A stretch of 64,000 nt of DNA from Flavivirga eckloniae (GTDB taxonomy: Bacteria > Bacteroidota > Bacteroidia > Flavobacteriales > Flavobacteriaceae), in assembly GCF_002886045.1 (NCBI RefSeq), contig NZ_CP025791.1, forward strand, positions 3,115,001-3,179,000. Reading direction: 5' to 3'. This document shows positions 17,462 through 26,215 of the stretch, piece by piece. Made by a program: the position numbers and the translations under genes. The stretch's first letter is position 1. The number at the start of each line of letters is the position of its first letter. Under the pieces are notes generated by a model, which was not told the origin of the DNA, did not search any database, and saw only the letters and a program-made list of their open reading frames with translations.

Positions 17462-17632
17462 TTATTGATTCTTCTTTTGGTTGTATCTATAAATTAAATA
17501 TGCAATCAACACCAAAACAACAAAAGGTAACATGGAACCAATAAAAACACCTATTTCGTAACCTTTATTGGGGGCATTTTGTATTTTTTCTTCTATGTTA
17601 ATTTGTTGAAGAGAGAGTGTTAGTAATAACAT
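17462..17632 (-). CDS. 56-residue single-pass membrane protein
   Basis: Frame from ATG 17632 to TAA 17462. The N-terminus is short and hydrophobic (MLLLTLSLQQ). An amphipathic stretch follows, then one strong membrane helix (about residues 28-48) and a basic tail YRYNQKKNQ. It is the first gene of the unit leading to queD, with a perfect -7 promoter motif 26 bases upstream of its start. No family recognised. Two tiny membrane proteins in one operon suggest an inner-membrane accessory complex, but that is only inference. Confidence 0.6.
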   Translation of the reverse strand: MLLLTLSLQQINIEEKIQNAPNKGYEIGVFIGSMLPFVVLVLIAYLIYRYNQKKNQ

Positions 17633-17657
17633 ATTTGCTTTTATACTGTATATGCTG

Positions 17658-17665
17658 CAAAGTTA
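17658..17665 (-). promoter_or_regulatory. -7 element (TAACTTTG) for the microprotein-queD operon
   Basis: Perfect TAnnTTTG match on the minus strand, with a TTTA sequence about 20 bases further upstream as a possible -33 box. It overlaps the stop codon of the upstream MATE gene. Confidence 0.55.
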
Positions 17666-19006
17666 ACTGTTTTGGGAAAGCGGAATAAATATTTTCCTGA
17701 ATTTTATGATTAACGGAAACCCCCTTGCAATAATCCAAAGCGTTAGAGCTATAAAAATGGCGTACAGTTTATAGTCGAGATAATCTAACCAGAACAGAAT
17801 AGGAACAAATACTAAAAATGTGGCTATTAATAATATATTTCGTAAAACCTTCATTCTGCCCAGACCTTTAAAAATGCCATCGAAAATAAAAGCTAAAGCA
17901 CATAAGGGCTGCATGGCTAAAACGATCCAGAATATGCTATAAAACTTCTTAAGTACTTCGGGGTCGTTGGTAAATATTGTTCCTAAAGGATAGTATAATA
18001 ACCCGCCTAATACGGCAATTATTATCCCGATAATAATACCGTATTTTATTAACCTATTACTTAGTAGTACAAGTGTTTTGTATTGTTTGGCACCTAAAAG
18101 TTTACCAGAAAGTATATTTCCAGCACTGGAATAACCATCTACTATAAAAGCACCAAGAAACCACAGGTTAATGGCAATTGTATAAGCTGCTATGTATGCT
18201 GCTCCGTAACTTGTAGCGAAAGCACTAGCGTAATACAGTGTTACGTTTAGTGCTATAGTTCTAACAAAAAGATTAAGAATCATTAATGCAAAGCGATTAA
18301 TCTCTTTGTTAAAAGGAAAGCTTATTTTTAAAGGGATTGGTGTTTTTTTAAGCAAGTAATAGGTTGAAAAAGCAGCCATTATTAATTGGGCTATCACACT
18401 AGCATATGCTGCCCCCTTTATATTCATAGCCGGAATAACACCAGTAATACCGTAAACTAGAATAAAATCTAGTACAATATTAGCCGATGCTCCTATAATA
18501 GCAATTAACATTGGGTAATAGGTGTTTTGTAAACCTCGAAAAGCGCCAAAAACGGCAATGGTAAACAGTGTAAATGGAAATCCGAAAACGCGGATTTTGT
18601 AATAATCAACACTGTATTCCAAGATAAGGTCTGAGGCGTTGTATAGTTTAAAAATACTTTTCGCAAAAGGGAAAGTGCTTATAATAATTAACACGCTTAA
18701 TGATGTAATTATAAAAATAGCTTGCGCTGGTAGGTTTTTTATTTTATCGAGTTGGTTTGCACCAACATATTGCGATACAATAGACGATATAGCACTTCGT
18801 GTTTGTCCTAATACCCAAATAAGCATGGATAAAAAGGTTGTAACGATACCAACTGCTGCCAAAGATTCTGTAGCATTTAAGTTTATGTTTCCGACTATCG
18901 CAGCGTCTGTTAATGATAAAATGGGTTCTGAAATGCCTGAAATTAATGCCGGTATGGCTAACCTGTTTATATGTTTTAGACTTATATCTGTTTTTTTATC
19001 AGGCAT
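17663..19006 (-). CDS. MATE family efflux transporter
   Basis: 447 residues with twelve predicted membrane helices in two MatE halves (about 10-165 and 235-400). The first half opens with AIPALISGISEPILSLTDAAIVG, the family's TM1 with the conserved Asp. It exports cationic drugs or metabolites by Na+ or H+ antiport; the substrate is not evident. It is a single gene convergent to nothing, with the next promoter embedded in its stop codon. Confidence 0.92.
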   Translation of the reverse strand: MPDKKTDISLKHINRLAIPALISGISEPILSLTDAAIVGNINLNATESLAAVGIVTTFLSMLIWVLGQTRSAISSIVSQYVGANQLDKIKNLPAQAIFIITSLSVLIIISTFPFAKSIFKLYNASDLILEYSVDYYKIRVFGFPFTLFTIAVFGAFRGLQNTYYPMLIAIIGASANIVLDFILVYGITGVIPAMNIKGAAYASVIAQLIMAAFSTYYLLKKTPIPLKISFPFNKEINRFALMILNLFVRTIALNVTLYYASAFATSYGAAYIAAYTIAINLWFLGAFIVDGYSSAGNILSGKLLGAKQYKTLVLLSNRLIKYGIIIGIIIAVLGGLLYYPLGTIFTNDPEVLKKFYSIFWIVLAMQPLCALAFIFDGIFKGLGRMKVLRNILLIATFLVFVPILFWLDYLDYKLYAIFIALTLWIIARGFPLIIKFRKIFIPLSQNS

Positions 19007-19054
19007 ATAACTAATATTGAAATATGTTCCTTTACGAAATCGTTATAATTGTTA

Positions 19055-19062
19055 TATTTTTG
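19055..19062 (+). promoter_or_regulatory. -7 element (TATTTTTG) for the universal stress protein
   Basis: Perfect TAnnTTTG match 40 bases upstream of the ATG at 19103, with TTTA 20 bases before it as a degenerate -33 box. Confidence 0.45.
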
Positions 19063-19102
19063 TATAAAAATCGTTAAAAATAGTTTGTAAACTACATTTA
19101 TT

Positions 19103-19897
19103 ATGAAGAATATTTTAGTTCCTGTGGGGTCATCCAAAAACGCTTTAAGTCATTTACAATACGCAGTAGATTTTGCCAAGGCTTTTGGTGCGAAATTGTT
19201 TATTGTACAGGTATATAATGTTTATACTAAAGCAGGAACTATGATTAAAGTAGACCATATCATTGAACGGGAAAGCAAAGCTTTTATGGATAATTTAGTT
19301 TCTAAAATTGATACTAAAGATGTTGAGGTTGTTATAAAGACCTTAAAAGGAAAGTTAGTAGATACACTAGAGCTAGCCTGTAAAAAAGCCGATATTGACT
19401 TAATTCTTGTAGAACCTAGAACAAACTCTATTAGGGATGAGGTGTTTTTGGGTAAAACTTCGGGAAAAATTATAAAGCAAACCGAGATACCTGCATTAAT
19501 TGTTCCTGAAGGATACACATTTAAACCCATTGAAAATATTCTGTTCGCAATTAAATCTGCTATAATAAAAAAGAGCGATGCACTGGTGCCTTTATTAAGC
19601 ATCAAAAATAATTTCAAGTCTATTGTGAACCTCTTATTGGTTAAAACACCTTACTTTAAAGAAGGTGATTTTGTTGTAGAAAGTCAGCTTTTAGATCATG
19701 TAGATAAAATAACCAAGACAAAAAATGCGACTACTTATCAAGGCGTTTTGGAGCATTTTCAATCTCATAACCCAGATATGCTATGCGTAGTTAGGCGCAA
19801 AAGAGGATTTTTTGTTAAAAAATGGGAAAAGAACGTTATTTTGAAAAAAGAATTTTCAAGTTCATTACCTGTTTTGGTTTTAAGAGGGTTGAAATAA
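19103..19897 (+). CDS. Universal stress protein with tandem Usp domains
   Basis: 264 residues. The first Usp domain (1-140) begins ILVPVGSSKNALS and ends with LGKTSGKIIKQTEIPALIVP, a variant of the ATP-binding G-2x-G-9x-S/T loop. The second half (about 145-264) is a degenerate Usp domain. It is cytoplasmic and probably binds nucleotides under stress or growth arrest. It is monocistronic. Confidence 0.88.
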   Translation: MKNILVPVGSSKNALSHLQYAVDFAKAFGAKLFIVQVYNVYTKAGTMIKVDHIIERESKAFMDNLVSKIDTKDVEVVIKTLKGKLVDTLELACKKADIDLILVEPRTNSIRDEVFLGKTSGKIIKQTEIPALIVPEGYTFKPIENILFAIKSAIIKKSDALVPLLSIKNNFKSIVNLLLVKTPYFKEGDFVVESQLLDHVDKITKTKNATTYQGVLEHFQSHNPDMLCVVRRKRGFFVKKWEKNVILKKEFSSSLPVLVLRGLK

Positions 19898-19976
19898 TTA
19901 CAGGGAACCCTTTGGTTAGGTCGTTTTTATGTGTATTTATTCTCTTTAAAATTTTTCACGAATACGTTATTCTATA

Positions 19977-20031
19977 ATACCTATTGCGCATTACGGCTTA
20001 AATTAAACCATTAATTATGCCCAATAGGTAT
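19977..20031. terminator. Possible terminator between convergent genes
   Basis: The arms ATACCTATTG (19977-19986) and CAATAGGTAT (20022-20031) are perfect complements, but the 35-base loop is long and no clean U-tract follows. Confidence 0.35.
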
Positions 20032-20051
20032 GTATTCATGTTGTTGTTTTA

Positions 20052-20618
20052 TTAGAATCGATACCCGATACGCAAATGTAAGTTTATAGCCATTTCTCCT
20101 TTATCTTTAGAAAAACCGGCATCTTTGGCATAATGGTGAATGTACCCAACTCCTAAACCTGTTTCATAATTGAAATGATTTCCTAAGTTTCTTCTAATAC
20201 CCCAAGTTGGAATTATAGATAGGTTATTTACCATGCTGGTGTCTTTATCATTTCCAAACTTTATTAGTAAATCATTATGGTGAAAGCTTGTTTTAAGTGA
20301 GAAAAAATCACCACTATTTCCGTTTATTTGTTTGGATTGGCTTTCCCGTTTATTCAAATTATAGTACCAACGAGGTTCTATAGTTATTCCTGTAGTTAGT
20401 AAAAAGCCTGTTTCTGGATAATAATCGTCATTATCGTATGCGTCGAGTCCTATTTCGGTTCGTAATGCAAGTTGATTAGCAAGTTTTAATTCATTGTAAG
20501 CCCAAATTCCAGCAAACCCTGTTTGGATTCCAAAAGTTGATTTTTCCACACTTGCGTTTTGCGATTTTACTACTAAAGCAAATCCGAAAAACATTAATGT
20601 CATAAAGGTTTTTTTCAT
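20052..20618 (-). CDS. Outer-membrane beta-barrel-like protein
   Basis: 188 residues with a signal peptide ending near VVKSQ (about residue 19). It has alternating beta strands rich in Tyr and Gly, and a C-terminal aromatic (LRIGYRF), typical of outer-membrane barrels. No specific family is recognised. It lies downstream of nothing codirectional and 107 bases from the AraC-type regulator's stop, so a common transcript is possible. Confidence 0.75.
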   Translation of the reverse strand: MKKTFMTLMFFGFALVVKSQNASVEKSTFGIQTGFAGIWAYNELKLANQLALRTEIGLDAYDNDDYYPETGFLLTTGITIEPRWYYNLNKRESQSKQINGNSGDFFSLKTSFHHNDLLIKFGNDKDTSMVNNLSIIPTWGIRRNLGNHFNYETGLGVGYIHHYAKDAGFSKDKGEMAINLHLRIGYRF

Positions 20619-20725
20619 GATATTTTGTATTTATTAATTTAATGACAAAACAATGAATTTATAACCTCTCGGGTTGACCAAAGGAAGCATTGGTACGTTA
20701 TAATATGTTAAAATTGAAGTAAGAC

Positions 20726-21859
20726 TTAAAAGATAGTCGCCTTATAATCTGAAGGAGATAAACCAGTTTCTCGTTTAAATATTCTATTAAAACTAGTTCT
20801 GGATTTAAAACCACATTCGCATGCAATTCCGAAGATATTATAGTTTTTATAAGCATCTAAGGGCATTTTTTCTATAACTGCTTCTATCCGATGTTTATTA
20901 ATTAAATCATAGAAACTAATGTTCATATATTGATTTAACATGGTAGAGAGCTTTTTATCTGTTGTAGAGAGTTTTTCCGATAATTTACCTAATGTTAAAT
21001 CTTCATCCAGATAAGGCTTATCTGTTTTCAAAATAGTTTCCAATCTGTTTTTAAGAGTTTCGAATGCCTCTTTATTTGCATCAGATAGCACATTACTTTT
21101 TTCTTTAGGAGTAATATACCCATCGTTGTTGTCTTTAAGTAAAAAATCAGGAATAAGCACTTTAGATTGGTTTACACCGTAATATCCCAAATAAGAAACT
21201 AGAATAATCATTGTTAATACAGAAAAATAGTCTGTATTCCAGTTAAAATGACCATAAAAAGTTTTATACACTTTAAACCCCAAATCGACAAGCATAATAC
21301 AAAATGCCCCAACTAACATCATTTTAATCCAATTAAAATCATATTTAGATAGGTTTGAATATTTAAATTTTGTTAATCGTTTATATTTAGATAACGATTG
21401 TAATGAAATAAAGATGTATAGTAAGAAGTATAAGTTTTCTATTCGTATAAGTTTAGATATGAAATCTGTATGTGTATACGCAAGGGCTTTTACCTGAAAT
21501 GTATTGAACAAAATGGTTGGAATCGTAATACAAACAGCGAATAGAAGAGCTGGGATGAAATGTACTAACGTGTTTTTTACTAAATGCTCTCCTTTTAAAA
21601 ACAGTGATTTTATGTATAAAAATAATAATGGGGCTATAACACATGTAGTAATATCATTGGGGAGAAAACAAAGATGTATTAACCATATAATATTATGCAA
21701 TGAGGCATAGAAGTATAGACAGACAAAAAACAGCAAGGCAAAAAACACTATCAATATTTTTTGTGGTAGTTCTTTTTGTTTTGATTTTATTAATAACAAT
21801 AGAATTATTGCTATAATTAAAATACCCCCTACTAAAATGAAATCTAAAATTAAATCCAC
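20726..21859 (-). CDS. Membrane-anchored AraC family transcriptional regulator
   Basis: 377 residues from a GTG at 21859; an in-frame stop lies just upstream and no ATG fits. About seven membrane helices fill residues 1-235. A linker and a C-terminal AraC HTH domain (about 275-377) follow, with the second-helix signature IACECGFKSRTSFNRIFKRETGLSPSDY. It resembles regulators that sense an envelope signal and bind DNA directly. It lies between an outer-membrane protein and a secreted endoglycosidase, which are plausible but unproven targets. Confidence 0.88.
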   Translation of the reverse strand: MDLILDFILVGGILIIAIILLLLIKSKQKELPQKILIVFFALLFFVCLYFYASLHNIIWLIHLCFLPNDITTCVIAPLLFLYIKSLFLKGEHLVKNTLVHFIPALLFAVCITIPTILFNTFQVKALAYTHTDFISKLIRIENLYFLLYIFISLQSLSKYKRLTKFKYSNLSKYDFNWIKMMLVGAFCIMLVDLGFKVYKTFYGHFNWNTDYFSVLTMIILVSYLGYYGVNQSKVLIPDFLLKDNNDGYITPKEKSNVLSDANKEAFETLKNRLETILKTDKPYLDEDLTLGKLSEKLSTTDKKLSTMLNQYMNISFYDLINKHRIEAVIEKMPLDAYKNYNIFGIACECGFKSRTSFNRIFKRETGLSPSDYKATIF

Positions 21860-22106
21860 TGATTAAACTTTGTGCTTTATTTCAATAATCCTTTTGTCTG
21901 GATCGATGTAATTTGCTTTAGTGGCAATTGACATTTTTATGGTGAAGATAAGCTTTCTTTCTTTTTTAAGCTCTTAATAACTGGTTGAAGAGGGCTTTTT
22001 ACCAACTTTTTTTAGGTTAGCGTATTTTGAAAATATTGGTTTCTTAGTCACTTATGGTTTGCAATGTAGCAATTACATACTACTGTTGTTTAAACTAATA
22101 TAAATA
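21860..22106. other. Intergenic region upstream of the AraC-type regulator
   Basis: Within the 303-base gap no reading frame is convincing and no perfect TAnnTTTG was found on the minus strand. The gap's left end is marked by the strong hairpin at 22107-22150. Confidence 0.4.
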
Positions 22107-22150
22107 CCATGGACAACTTAAGAAAAATGCTTAAGTTAAGCTGTCCATGG
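22107..22150 (-). terminator. Long hairpin terminator of the GH85 gene
   Basis: The outer arms CCATGGACA / TGTCCATGG and inner arms ACTTAAG / CTTAAGT enclose an A-rich loop, 13 bases past the stop codon. There is no long T-run on the minus-strand exit (TATTTATATT). Confidence 0.6.
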
Positions 22151-22162
22151 TCATGTTAATTG

Positions 22163-25100
22163 CTATTTAATCACTATTTTTTTATTTGCTGTAAATCCGT
22201 TTTGACCGTTTAGCTTCAAAATATAAACTCCAGAAGTGACATCCTTAAGTGGTATTGTAGGGTTATTAGAGTCTATTTTTAAAGGTGTTGAAACACTTTT
22301 ACCAAACATATTGAAAATTTCTACGGTTGTGTTTTCAGGAAGCGACCCTTTTAATGTGATACTGTTTTCCGTTGGATTCGGGTATGCCGTTATCTGTGTG
22401 TTTCCAGATGAAACATCGTTTATACTAAGTGAGTTTACAGGACCTTTTAACTCGATTTCTGTTATTTCCGTCAGGCTAACATCTGCTTCATTTTTATAAA
22501 TTTCCAGTTTATAATAACTATAGGCTTTTGTATTATTAAAGGGGAGTGTTTTCTTAACAAAATGATTTACGAAAGGTTCGTTTTCCCAGCTTTCTAATAC
22601 ATCATAGTTAATACCGTCATTAGAACCTAATAAAGCAAAATCTTCTGGAAATCTGCCAGAACCGTTGGCACTCATTATTGTTAAAGTACGAACGATTTTG
22701 GATGCTGGTAATTGAATTTGAATCCAACTAGGGTTACTAACACTTGGTATACCCCCATTATCTAGCCACTTACTCCAAGTTGAGTTTTGTCCCGATCCGC
22801 CTGGGCCAGCAGAATCTAGGTTGTCAAAAGCTTTTTCTTTAGATTCGTTGGCATTAATTTCTGCTCTAGCTGTAATTACGCCTGAACCCGCTGGGTCTGT
22901 ATGGTCTATATCGGTATTATTTACAACACCAATGAGTCTGGTTTTGGTTATTACATCCGATCCGCTATTATTAATCGCAGTAAGTATTACTTCAAAAAGT
23001 CCGGCCGAGTTATAGGTAACTGATGGGTTTTCTGCTGTACTAGTACTGGGAGTGCCTCCGGGGAACGACCATGAATATGAGGTCGCATTTACAGAACTGT
23101 TGGTAAAAGTAACTGCATTGCCTGTTGATATGCTGGTAGCACTGGCACTAAACTGTGCAATCGGGTTACTGTCTACAGAGATATAAGACGTTTTGGTTTC
23201 AGTATCCGATCCGTTTGCATTTGTAACCGTTAATTCTACGTTGTAGTTGCCTACGGTGTTATAGGTAATCGATGGATTTTCATCTGTACTGGTGCTAGGG
23301 GTTCCTCCAGGGAAAGACCATGACCAAGATACTGCTCCGGTTGAAGAACCGCTGGAAAAGTTAACAGATGATCCTGTTTTTACCGATGTAGCATCGGCAT
23401 TAAAACCGGCAATTGGAGGGTTGTTGTCGCCAGCCGTTCCATTAAATATTTTTAATTCTCCAATGTTTATTTCATAATTGTTAACGGTTGTAGTTGAACT
23501 AAACTGAAAACCAACCATGGCTAATTCTCTTCCATTGAATGTGCTTAAATCTATGGTTTTGATATTCCATGAGCTGCTGGTGCTCGACCCAATACTTCTG
23601 GTAACTACGGTATTTGGATCATCACTAAATACTAAAATAACATCCATGTAGGTGTTGCCAATGTTGCCTAATGAATAGGTAACATCTATCTTGGTTTGAG
23701 CACCAACGTTAAGTTTTGTTTTATAAAGTTTAAGCTTTGTGCTACTGGAATTTGCTATGGTTCCTTCTACATGTAAAGAAGTACCACCGTTATAAGCTTT
23801 GGTAAAATCGAAAGTTGTAGTTAGGCTGCTGTTTCCTTGCAAGGCAAATTGCCAGGTTGGTAAAATATCTTGTTTGGCAATATCGTGCCAATCTTTTGTG
23901 GTTTGCACACCGTTGGTAGCGAATAGTCTCCCGTGCCCCGTGTTAAAACTGGTTTCGAATGGTAAACTTGTTATTGTGGAAGTTGCAGGCACCCAATTAC
24001 TTATTCCTTTAAAACCACTGAAATCCGTTCCATTTGGATTTTGATCTAAGCCTCCAAAGAAATGCCTTTCTGTAGCATAAAATCGTGCTCTTTCGGTTTC
24101 GTTATCTGTGCTGTTAAAGTTACTGTAAGTACTATTTTGAAAAAACGCATTGGGAACGAACAAGCCAAGTGATGTTATTGGATTTTTACCTGAGGAATGT
24201 AAGCCTTCCATCCATGCATTACCGCCAATTTGGAAAGCGGTTTGGTTACGACCAGGCCATAGATCTACGCCTGTGTAAACATCAAATTCGCTTCTACCTA
24301 ATATTTGTGCAGTTGTTTTTGAAACATTCGGTTTGGAAGAACCTGTCCACCAGAAGTTGGTAAACATAGCATCCGAAACTCGGGTGCTACCGTCCTGAAA
24401 AAAGGTGCTATTATTACTGTTTAGTTCATTTTGCCAGCTTACATTACCGTTTATTAGCATGGCATCATACCAAATAATCTCTTGATCTGCCGGTAAAATG
24501 CTTTTTAGTTCTTCAACGAATTCGCGCATAAGTAAACCGTTGGCGTTCGTTGTACTGGTTTCCATGTTAATAAACCATCCGTCGAATTTATAATAGGTAG
24601 AAATGTCTTTTAATTTTTGGGCTGCAATAAAGTTTCCTCCCGAATCTTTCTCAAGAAAATTAGAGACTACGGTATCGTTTCCTCCAAAAGCATTGGGGGC
24701 AAAAAATATGTTTCCGTATACTTTAACACCATTCTTATGTGCTGTATTTACCCATGGGGCAGATGGTATTAATACGGTTTCTGAAGATGTTCCTCCAAAC
24801 CAGATAATTTTATCGATATAACTCCAATGTGTAAAATTGTATAAATTGAATTTTGATTGTTCTTCTAGGTAATTTGCTAAGTGGCTCATACCATCGGGAG
24901 CCCAAATAATTTCCATGTTATTGTTTAGTGTTCTGTTAAGCTGGCTATCGGTTTGTGTAAAACGAGTTGCTAACGATACATTGGAAATATTTGTGGCATT
25001 GGCTGTAGATCCAGTAGTAGTCCAGTTTTTTAATTGGTCTACTGTTAAGACAAATGGAGGTGCGTCTCCGATGGTTTGAGAATAGGCAACACTACATTTA

Positions 25101-25216
25101 ATTGCAATTAATGTAATTACTAGAAGCTTTAACAGTTTAGTTTTGAATAGAGGCTTAGTAAACTGCGTTGAAGGAGCAGGTTTTAATTTGGGGGATTTCC
25201 TAGTGTTTAATTTCAT
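22163..25216 (-). CDS. T9SS-exported endo-beta-N-acetylglucosaminidase (GH85)
   Basis: 1017 residues. An unusually long basic n-region (about 26 residues) precedes the signal core and cut site near YSQ. The GH85 domain spans about 55-440. The catalytic pair is N217 and E219 in GWFINME, where the Asn holds the oxazoline intermediate, and the family stretch IIWYDAML...VSWQNELN follows. A carbohydrate-binding-like beta domain (about 445-600), two PKD domains with matching SWSFPGGTPSTST cores, an F5/8-type (discoidin) domain (about 780-925) and a T9SS sorting domain (about 942-1017, AYPNPTEN) follow. It should release N-glycans from the chitobiose core of glycoproteins at the cell surface. Confidence 0.93.
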   Translation of the reverse strand: MKLNTRKSPKLKPAPSTQFTKPLFKTKLLKLLVITLIAIKCSVAYSQTIGDAPPFVLTVDQLKNWTTTGSTANATNISNVSLATRFTQTDSQLNRTLNNNMEIIWAPDGMSHLANYLEEQSKFNLYNFTHWSYIDKIIWFGGTSSETVLIPSAPWVNTAHKNGVKVYGNIFFAPNAFGGNDTVVSNFLEKDSGGNFIAAQKLKDISTYYKFDGWFINMETSTTNANGLLMREFVEELKSILPADQEIIWYDAMLINGNVSWQNELNSNNSTFFQDGSTRVSDAMFTNFWWTGSSKPNVSKTTAQILGRSEFDVYTGVDLWPGRNQTAFQIGGNAWMEGLHSSGKNPITSLGLFVPNAFFQNSTYSNFNSTDNETERARFYATERHFFGGLDQNPNGTDFSGFKGISNWVPATSTITSLPFETSFNTGHGRLFATNGVQTTKDWHDIAKQDILPTWQFALQGNSSLTTTFDFTKAYNGGTSLHVEGTIANSSSTKLKLYKTKLNVGAQTKIDVTYSLGNIGNTYMDVILVFSDDPNTVVTRSIGSSTSSSWNIKTIDLSTFNGRELAMVGFQFSSTTTVNNYEINIGELKIFNGTAGDNNPPIAGFNADATSVKTGSSVNFSSGSSTGAVSWSWSFPGGTPSTSTDENPSITYNTVGNYNVELTVTNANGSDTETKTSYISVDSNPIAQFSASATSISTGNAVTFTNSSVNATSYSWSFPGGTPSTSTAENPSVTYNSAGLFEVILTAINNSGSDVITKTRLIGVVNNTDIDHTDPAGSGVITARAEINANESKEKAFDNLDSAGPGGSGQNSTWSKWLDNGGIPSVSNPSWIQIQLPASKIVRTLTIMSANGSGRFPEDFALLGSNDGINYDVLESWENEPFVNHFVKKTLPFNNTKAYSYYKLEIYKNEADVSLTEITEIELKGPVNSLSINDVSSGNTQITAYPNPTENSITLKGSLPENTTVEIFNMFGKSVSTPLKIDSNNPTIPLKDVTSGVYILKLNGQNGFTANKKIVIK

Positions 25217-25379
25217 GGTATTTAGTTATGTAAAAATTAATAATACAGCATAGAAATGTATACCCTATTATTAATTTTCGCATAAAGTTTTCGACCTATA
25301 GCATGTCTGAAAAGATAAAGGAGTTGAAAAAACTGTAAGGAAAACTAAGAATAATAAGATTCTTTTTTTGGTAAATAGG

Positions 25380-25811
25380 TTACAGCGTTTTTTTAATGCT
25401 GTATATTTTGCTCTCTTTTTGTTTAAACCCAAGGTTATTATATAGGTTTATGGCAGATACCCTGTGATCTTCTGTAAATAGTAATACTTCTGTTAACTTC
25501 TTTTGTTTTGCTACTTCCAGTAACTTCTCCATTAGTTTTCGTCCAATGCCTTTTCCTCTCGCACTGGAGTCTACTACGACATCCTCTATCCAACCTTTTT
25601 TACCGGAAATAACCCGATAATTACACATAGATGCCATACCGATTATTTTTTCATTCTCTTCGCAATATACCATGGTGATTTGGTTGTCGTTTACAAGAAG
25701 GTCATTGAGTTTAATTTGCTCTTTGTTTTGACTTAATTGTTTGAATAACTCGGCAACTTGATTTTCTAGGTTTGAGTTTAAATCGGTTTGCTTTAAAACG
25801 TCTATTTTCAT
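25380..25811 (-). CDS. GNAT family N-acetyltransferase
   Basis: 143 residues from the ATG at 25811; the frame extends six codons upstream to a TTG that is not needed. The acetyl-CoA loop is the classic VVDSSARGKGIGRKLM (R/Q-x2-G-x-G/A). VLLFTEDHRVSAINLYNNLGF follows, with the typical C-terminal pattern. It transfers acetyl to an unknown amine. It stands alone between the GH85 gene and tRNA-Ala. Confidence 0.88.
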   Translation of the reverse strand: MKIDVLKQTDLNSNLENQVAELFKQLSQNKEQIKLNDLLVNDNQITMVYCEENEKIIGMASMCNYRVISGKKGWIEDVVVDSSARGKGIGRKLMEKLLEVAKQKKLTEVLLFTEDHRVSAINLYNNLGFKQKESKIYSIKKTL

Positions 25812-25987
25812 GTTGTTCGTGTTTTTCAAATTATAAGGAATAATGCGATGATAGCAATTTTTAAATCTTCTCTTTAAATATAATACTTTCTTTTAGGTTG
25901 TATGGTTAAGTTTTATACTGTAATGCCTATATTTTTTTAAGAAAAATTTTCGACTTATATAGAGTTTAGTTTTTGCATTAAAATGTA

Positions 25988-25995
25988 TACATTTG
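25988..25995 (+). promoter_or_regulatory. -7 element (TACATTTG) for tRNA-Ala
   Basis: Perfect TAnnTTTG match 68 bases upstream of the tRNA. A TTTG at 25972-25975 is too close for a normal -33 box, so the -33 assignment is open. Confidence 0.4.
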
Positions 25996-26062
25996 CACAA
26001 TCCTTTTCAGGAAATATAACTGATAAAAGTTGAATCCTATTAGGTCATAATAATATAAAAAT

Positions 26063-26136
26063 GGGGATGTAGCTCAGTTGGCTAGAGCGCTTGACTGGCA
26101 GTCAAGAGGTCGTCGGTTCGAATCCGATCTTCTCCA
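26063..26136 (+). tRNA. tRNA-Ala (anticodon GGC)
   Basis: A full cloverleaf of 74 bases. The anticodon stem is CTTGA/TCAAG with loop CTGGCAG, giving anticodon GGC for GCC codons. The acceptor stem has a G3:U70 pair, the alanine identity element. The T loop is TTCGAAT. The 3' CCA is not encoded (ACTA follows), so it must be added enzymatically. A hairpin terminator starts 11 bases later. Confidence 0.97.
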
Positions 26137-26147
26137 CTAGTAATAAT

Positions 26148-26182
26148 AAGCATTTGCAAACTTTTTGCAAGTGCTTTTTTAT
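26148..26182 (+). terminator. Rho-independent terminator after tRNA-Ala
   Basis: Thirteen-base arms (AAGCATTTGCAAA / TTTGCAAGTGCTT, one T/G pair) with a 3-base loop are followed by TTTTAT. The same hairpin is the only strong one near the 3' end of the convergent pigment cluster. Confidence 0.85.
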
Positions 26183-26215
26183 TTTTGACGGTATAGTTGA
26201 TTATGAATTCTTTAT

